This document shows positions 18,430 through 27,030 of a stretch of DNA of 64,000 nt, piece after piece. The first letter of the stretch is position 1. Each line of letters begins with the position of its first letter. The notes beneath the pieces are model-generated. The model was not told where the DNA came from and did no database searches. It worked only from the letters and a program-made list of their open reading frames with translations. Source of the DNA: JAGPDB01 sp046331265 (GTDB taxonomy: Bacteria > Actinomycetota > Acidimicrobiia > IMCC26256 > JAGPDB01); the NCBI GenBank assembly GCA_046331265.1, contig JAXLRE010000009.1, forward strand, positions 17,047 through 81,046, in the 5' to 3' direction. The position numbers and the translations under genes were made by a program.

Positions 18430-19503
18430 ATGGAAAAATTTGGTTTTGTAGGTCTACCAAACGCAGGTAAATCAACTCTATTTAATGCACTTTCTGGTGG
18501 TGGAGCATATGCTGCACCGTATGCTTTTGCCACGATTGACCCTAATGTTGGAAACGCGAAAATATTAGATGAACGCTTAGACAAGCTAAGCGAGATGAGT
18601 AAATCAAAAGAAACAATTTATGCCAGCGTACAGTTCGTTGATATTGGCGGGTTAGTCGAAGGTGCTCATAGTGGTGAAGGATTAGGAAACAAGTTTCTAA
18701 GCCATATACGTGAAGTAGACGGTGTCGTCTATGTTCTGCGTGCATTTGATGCTGGCGTTCCTGGCCCTACAGATCCTTTAGAACATTTACGAGTCGTTGA
18801 ACTTGAACTTGTTTATGCAGACTTTGAAAGTTGTGAAAAACAATTAGAAAAACGTATTAAACAAGGCAAGAATGATAAAGATATTGCCGCACAAAATGAA
18901 ATAGCAAAAATAGCATTAGAAAATTTAAAAGAAGGAACACCTTTATATCGATCTTCGATGTCTAAAGAAGATCGTGATGCTATCGCAGATTATTTTCTGC
19001 TTACCAACAAACCATTCATGGCTGTATTAAATATTTCTGATGACCAATTAGAAAACGTTGACGAAATAAAAAAAGGAATCGAAAAAGAACTTCAAGGTGT
19101 AGAGATTGTTCCACTTTGCGTTCAACTTGAAGCAGAAGCTGCTCAGATCGCAGATCCGATCGAAAGAAAAGAAATGCTTGAGATGCTTGGCTTGGGTAAA
19201 GGTGCGATGGATAAATTTATTAGAAGTGCTTTTACTATGTTGGGACTTAGAACATATTTCACTACTGGCGAAAAAGAATCTCGAGCGTGGACGTTTAAGG
19301 CCGGAGCTACAGCACCTCAAGCTGCTGGTGTCATACATGGAGATTTTGAAAGAGGTTTCATTAAAGCCGAAGTCGTTTCATGGGAAGATTTACTAAATGC
19401 TGGATCATGGGTTAAGGCCCGTGAGCAGGGAAAACTCAGAATGGAAGGTAAAGATTACCTATTTCAAGATGGTGACGTTACAGAATTTAGATTTAACGTA
19501 TAG
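18430..19503 (+). CDS. ychF: Obg-related ATPase/GTPase YchF
   Basis: A 357-residue TRAFAC-class P-loop protein. The Walker A 'GLPNAGKST' is at the very N-terminus, the switch 'VDIGGLVEGAHSGEGLGN' follows, the base-recognition region reads 'LNISD' as in the ATP-preferring YchF/OLA1 group, and a C-terminal TGS domain ('YFTTGEKESRAW') ends the protein. Family members bind ribosomes and affect stress responses. It lies 23 nt after the SDR gene. Confidence 0.97.
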   Translation: MEKFGFVGLPNAGKSTLFNALSGGGAYAAPYAFATIDPNVGNAKILDERLDKLSEMSKSKETIYASVQFVDIGGLVEGAHSGEGLGNKFLSHIREVDGVVYVLRAFDAGVPGPTDPLEHLRVVELELVYADFESCEKQLEKRIKQGKNDKDIAAQNEIAKIALENLKEGTPLYRSSMSKEDRDAIADYFLLTNKPFMAVLNISDDQLENVDEIKKGIEKELQGVEIVPLCVQLEAEAAQIADPIERKEMLEMLGLGKGAMDKFIRSAFTMLGLRTYFTTGEKESRAWTFKAGATAPQAAGVIHGDFERGFIKAEVVSWEDLLNAGSWVKAREQGKLRMEGKDYLFQDGDVTEFRFNV

Positions 19504-19507
19504 CCAA

Positions 19508-19536
19508 TTGCTCAAAACGGACAAAACGTATATAAT
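19508..19536 (+). promoter_or_regulatory. Consensus promoter, leaderless
   Basis: TTGCTC (19508-19513), 17-bp spacer and a perfect TATAAT (19531-19536), exactly 6 nt before the ATG at 19543. This supports that ATG over the TTG at 19540 and marks the start of the envelope-protein gene pair. Confidence 0.75.
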
Positions 19537-19542
19537 GTATTG

Positions 19543-19953
19543 ATGGCTAAATCGAGAATATTAAATATTCCAAGAGAAATTAAGCATATTGCTTCAGACG
19601 AATTAAGTCGATTTCGTTCCTGGAGAAAAAGTGCTGATCCTAGAACCATAAATTTATTTGCAGGTGCAGCAGTTATTGCGCCTGGTTTTGTGTCAGTTGT
19701 TGCAGGTTCGATGTTATATTTAAACTCAAATGCAATTGCCAATTCTTGTGCTGCACAATCAACGACTAATACGCCATCTGCTTTATATGAGCCAAATGTT
19801 TGCAGACAAGCATTTGCAGATAGATCACATTCCAAAGAATTAATTTTTGGTGGTGGAATTGCAATAGGTGTTCCAGGTTTAGCTTTTATATGGAATGATG
19901 GCCGCTTAGCTGCAAGACAATCGAGAAATTCAGGTTCAGGTAGATCAATATAA
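19543..19953 (+). CDS. Small membrane protein, unknown function
   Basis: About 136 residues with two hydrophobic segments (about 38-60 and 99-115) around an extracytoplasmic loop holding two Cys. The basic N-terminus and tail suggest both ends are cytoplasmic. No family is recognised. It is immediately followed by the HExxH lipoprotein gene with no spacer, so the two are very likely translated together. The start is set by the TATAAT box 6 nt upstream. Confidence 0.6.
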   Translation: MAKSRILNIPREIKHIASDELSRFRSWRKSADPRTINLFAGAAVIAPGFVSVVAGSMLYLNSNAIANSCAAQSTTNTPSALYEPNVCRQAFADRSHSKELIFGGGIAIGVPGLAFIWNDGRLAARQSRNSGSGRSI

Positions 19954-21363
19954 ATGTCTACAAAAAGAAAACGCAACGGAGCTGCGATTGTTTTAGCAGG
20001 CGCATTATTGGTTGCACCTGCATGTTCGAATACCCCAAACAGACCTGGAGCAGCTATAGGACGAGCTGTTGGGCAAGAATACATAAAATATATAGAAAAG
20101 CATTATGGTCAAACACTCGAACAACAGCTAGACCCTGCTTTCATTGACTCACAATATTTTAGTTTTTCAAAAGAAAAACTCGGCTTTGCAAGTGAAGACC
20201 CAATAGAAGACTATTTACCCGATCAAAAACTTGATGGAACAAGCGGCCCGGATGCATTACAAGTGACAGTAATTAACGGCAATATTCGTATTAAAGATAC
20301 TTCTAAAGATGAAGTTGATGATGATGCAAAACTTTGGTTGTTGCAACGTATTAAGCAAAGAGAAGAAATAATTAAGGCGATTGCATCGAGAAATGGATTT
20401 AAACAATTCAATATAAAATTAAACGTTAGTGACGCAATTTCTGAATCGTATGGAACTCAAGTAAAAGAGATGGATGGGGACGCGACTCTTGAGAACGAAA
20501 TGAATTTAGCTTTTCCTAGATCTCAATTTGTTCTTTCGAGAGAATTATTTGATCAAATGTTTATGCATGAAATTTCTCATCTTATAGCAGGTGCTATTTC
20601 TGATGATTATTTAAAGCACGGAAAGCATAAAGAACAAGTTGAACGTTTGCAAAATGTTTGTGCGCAAATACGATCACGCGCTTTTGAACAAGTCCAGCCA
20701 TACTTGCCTCCAGTCGCAGATGAACTACGCGAAATTGCAAGTTTGACAGAATTTGAATCGTTCAGAGCATCAGCTTCCGCTTTAGCTGATATTTATGATC
20801 GCGGTGATTTAGCATCTATATTTCCAGAAGCTGATCCATATTATGTAGATGTTCAAGAACCACAATTTGGGGCTAATTCCGCTAGGTGTAATTCCAATTC
20901 AATAATACGTCAAATAGGTTTAATGAGTTCAAAATTGGGTTTTGAATTTAATAGAGATGAATCAACCGCCTTTAATAGTTCGAAGGCATCTGAACATGAG
21001 AGCAACGCTGATGAATTAATGTATGAAGCTTTTTCCAAAAATACTATTTATCAATATCTGGCAGAAAAAAATTATGTTCAAGGAAATAATTTTGGACACG
21101 GTTTTGATAATTTGAATGAACAAATTGCCACCGCAGTTGCACTTCTCTCAAATCCAATGGATACAGGGTATAAATTAAAATATATTCCAACTGAAGATCG
21201 TGAACTAATAATCGAATTTTTAGATGCGACATCGGATTTATTTGTAGTAGCGTTTCCTGAATTAAGAGGAATGTTTACTGCGTGTAGAGAGGATCTAACA
21301 AAATACTTAAACGGTAGCTATGATCCTGTTACGAAAGCTTGTAGCCCAGCCCTTGCTGATTAA
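19954..21363 (+). CDS. Secreted lipoprotein with zinc-protease-like HEISH motif
   Basis: A 469-residue protein with a basic start, hydrophobic segment and Cys at 'LLVAPACSN', consistent with lipid attachment outside the membrane. 'LFDQMFMHEISHLIAG' holds an HExxH metal-binding motif and 'ASEHESNADELMYEAF' downstream could supply the third ligand Glu, as in gluzincins. I infer a metallopeptidase but recognise no named family. The small membrane-protein gene abuts it upstream and the convergent gene overlaps its stop by 4 bp. Confidence 0.65.
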   Translation: MSTKRKRNGAAIVLAGALLVAPACSNTPNRPGAAIGRAVGQEYIKYIEKHYGQTLEQQLDPAFIDSQYFSFSKEKLGFASEDPIEDYLPDQKLDGTSGPDALQVTVINGNIRIKDTSKDEVDDDAKLWLLQRIKQREEIIKAIASRNGFKQFNIKLNVSDAISESYGTQVKEMDGDATLENEMNLAFPRSQFVLSRELFDQMFMHEISHLIAGAISDDYLKHGKHKEQVERLQNVCAQIRSRAFEQVQPYLPPVADELREIASLTEFESFRASASALADIYDRGDLASIFPEADPYYVDVQEPQFGANSARCNSNSIIRQIGLMSSKLGFEFNRDESTAFNSSKASEHESNADELMYEAFSKNTIYQYLAEKNYVQGNNFGHGFDNLNEQIATAVALLSNPMDTGYKLKYIPTEDRELIIEFLDATSDLFVVAFPELRGMFTACREDLTKYLNGSYDPVTKACSPALAD

Positions 21364-21773
21364 GCACTTACCTTAAATTGCCAAGTATAAGTTTGAGGAT
21401 TTTCTGGTTCAGATTTATCTGCAGGCCAGTAAGTGATTTTTGCGCTATGAGTCCCAGATTCAAATTTTTCAAATGTTTTATTTTTGCCAGGTCTAAAAGA
21501 AAACTGACCTAAAGATGCAACTCGCTCTAATTCGTCATCAGGTATTGGCGTACCATCAATTTCAATTCTGCCAGTGAAAGAATCATTTAAATCAACATTA
21601 ATTTGTTCTTGTGGACGAAGAATTGCTCCTGGAGCAGGTTGAACGCTTTGAACATCACTTGCTTGGGCTTTTGGCTGTGATGTATCAGAACTGACAATAG
21701 CAATAGTAAAAAATATAGCTACACAAGATGCAAGTACTGCCAAAACAATAGTTCTACCAAACGATTTAAACAT
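21360..21773 (-). CDS. Membrane-anchored Ig-like extracytoplasmic protein
   Basis: A 137-residue protein with one N-terminal membrane segment (about 8-28) and an exported part with beta-strand-rich spacing ('RIEIDGTPIPDDE', 'GTHSAKITYWP', 'QTYTWQFKV'), typical of small Ig-like or bacterial surface folds. No catalytic motif is visible. Its 5' end is divergent from the PASTA kinase gene, about 90 bp away, which may point to a shared envelope role, an inference from position. Confidence 0.6.
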   Translation of the reverse strand: MFKSFGRTIVLAVLASCVAIFFTIAIVSSDTSQPKAQASDVQSVQPAPGAILRPQEQINVDLNDSFTGRIEIDGTPIPDDELERVASLGQFSFRPGKNKTFEKFESGTHSAKITYWPADKSEPENPQTYTWQFKVSA

Positions 21774-21866
21774 GTAAAGCCATATTACATAAGTTGAAAC
21801 AAAATTTTGTTAGCGAAGAGGTCGTTTGACTCATATTGTAGAGAAATTTGAACTAGCGTTAACGGG

Positions 21867-23756
21867 GTGAATACAGGAGTTATGGATCTCACGGGACGAG
21901 TTCTCTCGAACCGCTACCGATTACTAAGTGGTGCCGGTATGGGCTCGAGCAGTGTTGTCTATGCAGCCGATGACATAACTTTAAAACGTCAAGTTGCTGT
22001 GAAGGTTTTACACCGCGGCTATAACGCTGATGCTGCATTCTTAAGAAGGTTCCGTGCCGAAGCACAACTGGCTGCACGTTTACATCATCACAATATTGTT
22101 TCTGTTTATGACTGGGGAGAAGATGAAGTTCCATATCTTGTCCTTGAACTTTTAGAGGGTGGATCTTTACGATCAATGCTTGATGAAGGTGTAACACTTA
22201 CGCCTTCGCAAGCTGCACACGTTGGAATGCAAATATGCGCTGGTCTTGAATACGCTCATTCTCGAGGCCTAGTGCACAGAGATATTAAACCTGCAAACAT
22301 TCTTTTTGACGAACACGGTATTGTTCGAGTTGCCGATTTTGGTCTAGCTCGAGCACTCGCTGAAGCAAGTTTCACAGAACCAACAGGAGCTGTTGTCGGT
22401 ACAGCACGTTACGCATCTCCAGAACAAGCGAGCGGCAATAAACTCGATGGACGTTCTGACCTTTATTCTTTAGCTTTAGTTTTACATGAAGCGGTAAGCG
22501 GAGATGTTCCGTTCGCTTCTGATACTGCAGTGTCGACTTTAGCTGCACGAGTTAATAATGATGTAGTTGCTAGTTCAGACTTGGGAATATTAGGAGCAGT
22601 TATAGAACGCGCTGGAAAATCTGATCCAGAACAGCGCTATGTAGATGCTTCTACTATGTATAAGGCATTAAATGACGTAGCGGCTGCCTTGCCAAAACCT
22701 GGCCCATTAACGCTTGTTCCTCAAGATGGTTTAGTTGTTGATCCTAACCCAACCAATGTTGTATTTACTCCTACAAACTTATTTGATCAAGATAACGCAT
22801 TAAACGGTGATGATATTGAAGTAGACATGTCACCTGATGCTGTTTCCTCTCGTTTTCATAAAGATGAAAATTTAATTAAAAAGTTTGGTCAGCAGAAATT
22901 TGTTGGTGTAGCAATTTTTGCAATGGTATTTTTATTATTTACTGCGGGAGTATTTGCATTTTCATCATTTAATAAAAGTAATATTGCTGTTCCAAATGTT
23001 GCAGGCTTAGAAAAAGATGTTGCGTCTGCAAAATTAGCAACTACAGGTTTACGTGTAAGGTTTAAACAAATTTACTCTGATGATCCAAAAGGTACAGTTG
23101 TCAGATCTGAACCAAGTGCAGGAAAATATATTGATTCAAATGGTACGGTTAACTTAGTTTTGTCTAAAGGCCAAAAACCAATAACTGTGGTTGATGTTAT
23201 CGGCAAAAAACTTGGGGCCGTTGATGCTCGAAAAGCACTTGAAGCGCAAGGTTTTGTAGTTACTGAATCAAGAGAGTTTTCGGAAACTGTTTCTAAAGAT
23301 TCATTGATAAAAGTTGATCCGGCGAATAAGAAGCTATCACCAGAGTCAACAATTAATCTCGTAATTAGTGATGGACCTAGGCCAATTCCTGTTCCAAGTG
23401 TTACAGGAAAATCATACGAACAAGCAGCTGAAATAATTAAGAATGCTGGATTTAATCCTGCACGACGTGATGATTTTTCTGATTCTGTTCCTGCTGGCAC
23501 TGTTATAGGTACTGATCCAGGTGTTAATACTGAAATACAAAAAAATTCAACAGTTACAATTTCTGTTAGTAAAGGTCCAGAACTTGTAAATGTTCCAAAT
23601 GTTGTTGGTGCCAGTGTGGAGATGGCATCAGCGCAACTACAGAACTTAGGACTTGTCGCTGATGTTCAAAATTATCGTGCTGGAGCAAAAGTCAAAGCTC
23701 AAGCACCTAGCGGCGGACAAGTGAAAAAGGGTACTAAGGTAACTCTATATTTATAG
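21867..23756 (+). CDS. PASTA-domain Ser/Thr protein kinase (PknB type)
   Basis: A 629-residue membrane kinase. The kinase domain (about 10-270) is complete: GAGMGSSSVV loop, VAVKVL Lys, VHRDIKPAN and VADFGLA. A membrane segment is at about 344-367, followed by four PASTA repeats (about 372-629) that bind peptidoglycan precursors or muropeptides in this family. It should phosphorylate proteins of cell growth and division. The annotated GTG start has a TAGCGT box 7 nt upstream; the ATG at 21882 with AGGAG only 2 nt before it is an alternative that removes five residues. Confidence 0.95.
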   Translation: MNTGVMDLTGRVLSNRYRLLSGAGMGSSSVVYAADDITLKRQVAVKVLHRGYNADAAFLRRFRAEAQLAARLHHHNIVSVYDWGEDEVPYLVLELLEGGSLRSMLDEGVTLTPSQAAHVGMQICAGLEYAHSRGLVHRDIKPANILFDEHGIVRVADFGLARALAEASFTEPTGAVVGTARYASPEQASGNKLDGRSDLYSLALVLHEAVSGDVPFASDTAVSTLAARVNNDVVASSDLGILGAVIERAGKSDPEQRYVDASTMYKALNDVAAALPKPGPLTLVPQDGLVVDPNPTNVVFTPTNLFDQDNALNGDDIEVDMSPDAVSSRFHKDENLIKKFGQQKFVGVAIFAMVFLLFTAGVFAFSSFNKSNIAVPNVAGLEKDVASAKLATTGLRVRFKQIYSDDPKGTVVRSEPSAGKYIDSNGTVNLVLSKGQKPITVVDVIGKKLGAVDARKALEAQGFVVTESREFSETVSKDSLIKVDPANKKLSPESTINLVISDGPRPIPVPSVTGKSYEQAAEIIKNAGFNPARRDDFSDSVPAGTVIGTDPGVNTEIQKNSTVTISVSKGPELVNVPNVVGASVEMASAQLQNLGLVADVQNYRAGAKVKAQAPSGGQVKKGTKVTLYL

Positions 23757-23784
23757 GGAGACCTGGCCTTACAAAAGGAGCATA

Positions 23785-24663
23785 ATGGGAATACTCGAAA
23801 ATAAAACTGTGATAATCACTGGTGCTGGACGTGGACTTGGTCGTGAACATGCTTTACTTATAGCAAGTGAAGGTGCAAATGTTGTTGTAAATGATTTAGG
23901 CGGGTCGTTAGATGGTCAAGGTGAAGATAAAGCAGCGGCACAAATTGTTGTTGAAGAAATAATTGCAGCCGGAGGTAAAGCGGTTGGTAGCGTCGACAAC
24001 ATCGCAACTATGGACGGTGCGCAATCTTTAGTTAAAACAGCTATTGATACTTTTGGTGAAGTAACCGGCTTAGTAAACAATGCTGGAATTTTGCGTGACC
24101 ATATGCTTGTGAATATGGAAGAGCAAGAATGGGACAGCGTTATAAACGTTCATCTAAAAGGACATTATTGCCCAACAAGAGTTTTATCTGAGTATTGGCG
24201 TGGTAAATCAAAAGATGGAAACCAAATAAACTCTTCGATTGTTCACACAACTTCGACTTCAGGCTTACTAGGCAATGTTGGCCAAACAAATTATGGTGCT
24301 GCCAAAGCTGGCATTGCAGCGTTCTCTCAAATTTGTGCAATGGAATTAGATCGCTACGGAGTTAGATCTAATGCTATTGCTCCAGCTGCAAGAACAAGAA
24401 TGACTGAACATACTCCTGGTTTTGAAGATATGGTTAAAAAACCAGAAGACGATAATGAGTTTGATGCTTGGCATCCGGGCAATGTATCTCCAATGGTTGC
24501 ATATCTATTGTCAGATTCTTGTTCTTTTAGCGGACAGACATTTTTAGTCACAGGTGGTTTAATTCAAAAGTTTGAACCTTGGTCGCTAAGTGAAACAGAA
24601 AAGTTAGAAAAAATGGCTCGTTGGACTCCAAGCGAAATTGCCGAAAAATTTTCTGAACTCTAA
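23785..24663 (+). CDS. SDR-family 3-hydroxyacyl-CoA dehydrogenase-like protein
   Basis: A 292-residue short-chain dehydrogenase with 'GAGRGLGREHALLIASEGA', NDLGG, NNAG and an intact YGAAK active site. The 'GRxxGREHAxxxAxxGAxVVVNDLGG' style and the C-terminal 'MTEHTPGFEDMV' region resemble the dehydrogenase units of multifunctional beta-oxidation enzymes, so acyl-CoA or steroid-like substrates are likely. It has a strong SD (AAAGGAG) before the ATG and opens a possible operon with the two membrane proteins that follow. Confidence 0.85.
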   Translation: MGILENKTVIITGAGRGLGREHALLIASEGANVVVNDLGGSLDGQGEDKAAAQIVVEEIIAAGGKAVGSVDNIATMDGAQSLVKTAIDTFGEVTGLVNNAGILRDHMLVNMEEQEWDSVINVHLKGHYCPTRVLSEYWRGKSKDGNQINSSIVHTTSTSGLLGNVGQTNYGAAKAGIAAFSQICAMELDRYGVRSNAIAPAARTRMTEHTPGFEDMVKKPEDDNEFDAWHPGNVSPMVAYLLSDSCSFSGQTFLVTGGLIQKFEPWSLSETEKLEKMARWTPSEIAEKFSEL

Positions 24664-24672
24664 AGAAAAGTA

Positions 24673-25260
24673 ATGAATCCATATGTATTAGCAGGAGTGC
24701 TTGCAGGCTTATTAAACATTGCAACTTATTTTGCATACATTAAAGGAACAATACAAAACCAGATCATCCCACATCGAATAACTTTTTTATTATATTCGGT
24801 TCTAAATCTTTTGTTTTTAATCAATCAAATATCAAACAAAGGTGGATATTCAATTGTATTTCCATTATCTGGTACTTTCTTGGCTGCATCAGTTTTTTGT
24901 TTATCAATTAAAAAGGGAATAGGTGGTTCTACAAATTTTGATAAGTTAGTACTTGCAGCTGCCTTGCTGCTTCTTGTACTTCGAGGACTTTCTCATGATG
25001 CCCGTACCACAACGATTCTGGGAGTCATGGTTGATTTTGTAGCTACCTTCCCAACTGTAATCAAAGTCTATAGAATGCCACGTAGTGAAAAATATATAAC
25101 TTGGATATTAAGTTCTATGTCTGCTTTTGTTTCAATATTAGCCATTGAAAATCACGACTATATTCTTTATGTTTTTCCAGCATATGTAATCGCTATGAAT
25201 CTTACAGTTATGTTGGTCAAAAAAGTTTCTCATTCTAAACAGTCTAAAGTTGTATCGTGA
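24673..25260 (+). CDS. PQ-loop/SWEET-like membrane protein, copy 1
   Basis: A 195-residue protein with six or seven membrane segments. 'IPHRITFLLYSVLNLLFLINQ' and 'FVATFPTVIKVYRMPRSEKY' resemble the helix layout of PQ-loop (MtN3/SemiSWEET) transporters. It is clearly paralogous to the next gene, sharing PHRI, NxxxxxGGYS, LSIKKGxGG and PTVxKVY. The function is unknown; small-solute export or import is the family's usual role. Confidence 0.65.
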   Translation: MNPYVLAGVLAGLLNIATYFAYIKGTIQNQIIPHRITFLLYSVLNLLFLINQISNKGGYSIVFPLSGTFLAASVFCLSIKKGIGGSTNFDKLVLAAALLLLVLRGLSHDARTTTILGVMVDFVATFPTVIKVYRMPRSEKYITWILSSMSAFVSILAIENHDYILYVFPAYVIAMNLTVMLVKKVSHSKQSKVVS

Positions 25261-25841
25261 ACAAAGAATTAATTGTCGGATTAAGTAGTGCAATCATTGC
25301 ACTTATAGGTAACATTCCATATGTCATATCAATATTGAGAGGTAATGCAAGACCTCACCGTATATCAATGGGTATATTTACTATCGTTGGTCTAATTACT
25401 TTTTTTAATCAAGTAATAAATGGGGGAGGATATTCTGCATTATTTGGTGCATCAACAGCTTTTTCAGTTTTAGTCTTTTTTGTTTTATCAATTAAAAAAG
25501 GAATGGGAGGGAAATCAAAACTAGATATTATTTGTTTGATTTCTGCTCTTGTACTTCTAGTTTTTTGGCTTGCGTCGAGTGAGACACGCATTACAACTTT
25601 GTTAGCTATTGCAATTGATATTGTTGCTATCGTTCCAACTGTTCACAAAGTTTATTTACATCCCGAAACTGAAATATATTGGGCTTGGATTGTGGTTGGA
25701 GTTTCTGGCTTTATAACGGTATTTGCTGTTCCAAATAATGATTTAATTCTTTATGCTTGGCCTGTCTATGTTGGTTTTGCTAATTGCACAGTTGCTCTAA
25801 TTAAAAAGTTTGGCCATATTCGCTCCTCAACTCTACTGTGA
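25257..25841 (+). CDS. PQ-loop/SWEET-like membrane protein, copy 2
   Basis: A 194-residue paralogue of the upstream gene, overlapping it by 4 bp (GTGA). It shares the same landmarks: 'RPHRIS', 'NGGGYSALFG', 'LSIKKGMGGK', 'PTVHKVYLHP'. Conserved length and motif spacing point to a recent-to-moderate tandem duplication, and the overlap suggests equal production, as for two subunits of one complex. The start is GTG. Confidence 0.65.
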   Translation: MNKELIVGLSSAIIALIGNIPYVISILRGNARPHRISMGIFTIVGLITFFNQVINGGGYSALFGASTAFSVLVFFVLSIKKGMGGKSKLDIICLISALVLLVFWLASSETRITTLLAIAIDIVAIVPTVHKVYLHPETEIYWAWIVVGVSGFITVFAVPNNDLILYAWPVYVGFANCTVALIKKFGHIRSSTLL

Positions 25842-26047
25842 CCGTTGGTAGGATTTTCTTACGTATATGTCATGAAAATCCAACCAACACTATAGACAAT
25901 TCGGACATACTACTCATAGTGAATTCAAAATCTTAAATTAAGAATTCAAAATATAGAAATATCTTGTAAATCTTCAGTTGTTTCCTTACGATGTAAATAA
26001 GAGGAAGCGGAAGTTACCAACACGTACAGTGTTGGCAAGGGGGTTTC
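25842..26047 (+). promoter_or_regulatory. Structured upstream region of the small Arg-rich gene
   Basis: About 200 bases without a gene. It holds the long inverted repeat, two direct copies of GAATTCAAAAT (25921-25931 and 25942-25952, 21 bp apart, i.e. two helix turns, operator-like), and a perfect 7-bp hairpin (CCAACAC 26017-26023, GTGTTGG 26029-26035). A strong SD, AAGGGGG (26037-26043), comes just after. No clear -35/-10 pair was found. Confidence 0.45.
25844..25888. repeat. 15-bp inverted repeat after the tandem membrane genes
   Basis: Arms at 25844-25858 and 25874-25888 are complementary at 14 of 15 positions around a 15-nt loop. There is no T-run after the right arm, so it is not a standard intrinsic terminator. 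It lies three bases after a stop codon and could stabilise or terminate the mRNA. Confidence 0.6.
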
Positions 26048-26269
26048 ATGAGACGATTTCGTCGAGGAGCTACAAAGGGTCCATCAATATTGAGACCTGG
26101 CGCCGGATACGGTCGACTGTCATTCGGCGCTCCAGGACCTACTCAATCTGTGGAACCTAGAGAAGATTTATCTCCAGAAATGTTTTTTGATAATACAGTC
26201 AAAACTCAAGCTATAGATTTTGCTCGTCAAAAAGATGGCGACACAATCATTGATTTAACTAACGAATAA
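26048..26269 (+). CDS. Small protein with Arg-rich N-terminus
   Basis: 73 residues, beginning MRRFRRGATKGP and becoming acidic toward the C-terminus. I do not recognise it. The strong SD (AAGGGGG, 4-5 nt before ATG) and the hairpin upstream support translation; few other genes here have such an SD. An overlapping open frame at 25978-26160 has no comparable signal. A nucleic-acid contact by the basic N-terminus is conceivable but unproven. Confidence 0.55.
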   Translation: MRRFRRGATKGPSILRPGAGYGRLSFGAPGPTQSVEPREDLSPEMFFDNTVKTQAIDFARQKDGDTIIDLTNE

Positions 26270-26277
26270 ATTTCTCG

Positions 26278-26691
26278 TTATTTAGTTATTGATTTTAATT
26301 CGTTGGCTAATTTTTCAAGAAAAGGCATTGATCCCATAGCACCAGGGTTCGTAGCCATTGATAATAATTTTGCGACATTGCCCCCAATTACTACTTTGCC
26401 TTCAAGCATTTTTGACATAACAATATTCATATCGCCTTGTGTGAATAATTTATAGGCAGTCTCGTAATCTGTTTTAACCGTAATATCAGCGTTTTCTATA
26501 TGTTCTTTTTCGACTGCTGCTTGTCCATTTTTTACATCAATAGATATGAGTTTTTCTCCAAATGGAGTAGGGGTTATAGTCACATTCATGGAAAATTCGA
26601 TATCGTTTGAAGTTTCAGGCTTATTTGAATCATGAAGTTCTTCTGCCGCTTGTTCCCATTCTGGTGAAAGAAACTCAAATTTTTGATCCAT
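26278..26691 (-). CDS. SCP2 sterol-carrier-like protein
   Basis: A 137-residue cytosolic protein. It begins 'MDQKFEFLSPEWEQAAEEL', and 'ADITVKTDYETAYKLFTQGD' with 'MLEGKVVIGGNVAKLL' matches the lipid-binding SCP2 fold seen in many actinobacterial stand-alone proteins. It may bind acyl-CoA or sterol-like lipids. It is divergent from gatC and convergent with the small Arg-rich gene. Confidence 0.7.
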   Translation of the reverse strand: MDQKFEFLSPEWEQAAEELHDSNKPETSNDIEFSMNVTITPTPFGEKLISIDVKNGQAAVEKEHIENADITVKTDYETAYKLFTQGDMNIVMSKMLEGKVVIGGNVAKLLSMATNPGAMGSMPFLEKLANELKSITK

Positions 26692-26719
26692 GGCTTGTAC
26701 TCTTTCGTTGTTTAGCTTC

Positions 26720-26725
26720 TAAGCT
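26720..26725 (+). promoter_or_regulatory. -10 box of the gatCAB operon
   Basis: TAAGCT lies exactly 6 nt before the gatC ATG, matching the leaderless pattern of this window. A possible -35 (TTGTAC, 26695-26700) sits at a long 19-bp spacing. Confidence 0.5.
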
Positions 26726-26731
26726 TATAAC

Positions 26732-27028
26732 ATGACAAGAATTACATCCGAACAGGTGCGCCATGTCGCAAAATTAGCTCGCCTTGAGGTGACAGATGAA
26801 GAAGTCGAGACATTTACTTCTCAATTAGAAGGTTTGCTTGAACATTTCTCCGCAATATCTGCAATTGATACAACTCAAGTGCAACCTACTGCACGTCCGA
26901 TTGAAACGGTTAATGTTTTGAGAAGTGATTATGTGAAGCCTTCTTTAACTCAAGAAGAAGTTTTATCAAATGCTCCGGCTAGTCAAGATGGACGCTTTAT
27001 AGTTCCACAAATTTTAGAGAGCGAATAA
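26732..27028 (+). CDS. gatC: Asp/Glu-tRNA amidotransferase subunit C
   Basis: 98 residues, the small stabilising subunit of GatCAB. 'VRHVAKLARLEVTDEEVETF' and 'VLRSDYVKPSL' are typical. GatCAB converts Glu-tRNA(Gln) and/or Asp-tRNA(Asn) to the amidated forms. It is the first gene of gatC-gatA-gatB, with 2 nt to gatA. Confidence 0.95.
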   Translation: MTRITSEQVRHVAKLARLEVTDEEVETFTSQLEGLLEHFSAISAIDTTQVQPTARPIETVNVLRSDYVKPSLTQEEVLSNAPASQDGRFIVPQILESE

Positions 27029-27030
27029 TA

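Noticed and set aside
19512..20084. 190-codon minus-strand open frame
   Set aside because: Antisense shadow of the small membrane protein and the HExxH lipoprotein; the plus-strand genes have a consensus promoter and lipobox.
25978..26160. 60-codon frame starting before the small Arg-rich gene
   Set aside because: It begins inside the hairpin region without an SD, whereas the frame at 26048 has AAGGGGG at proper spacing.
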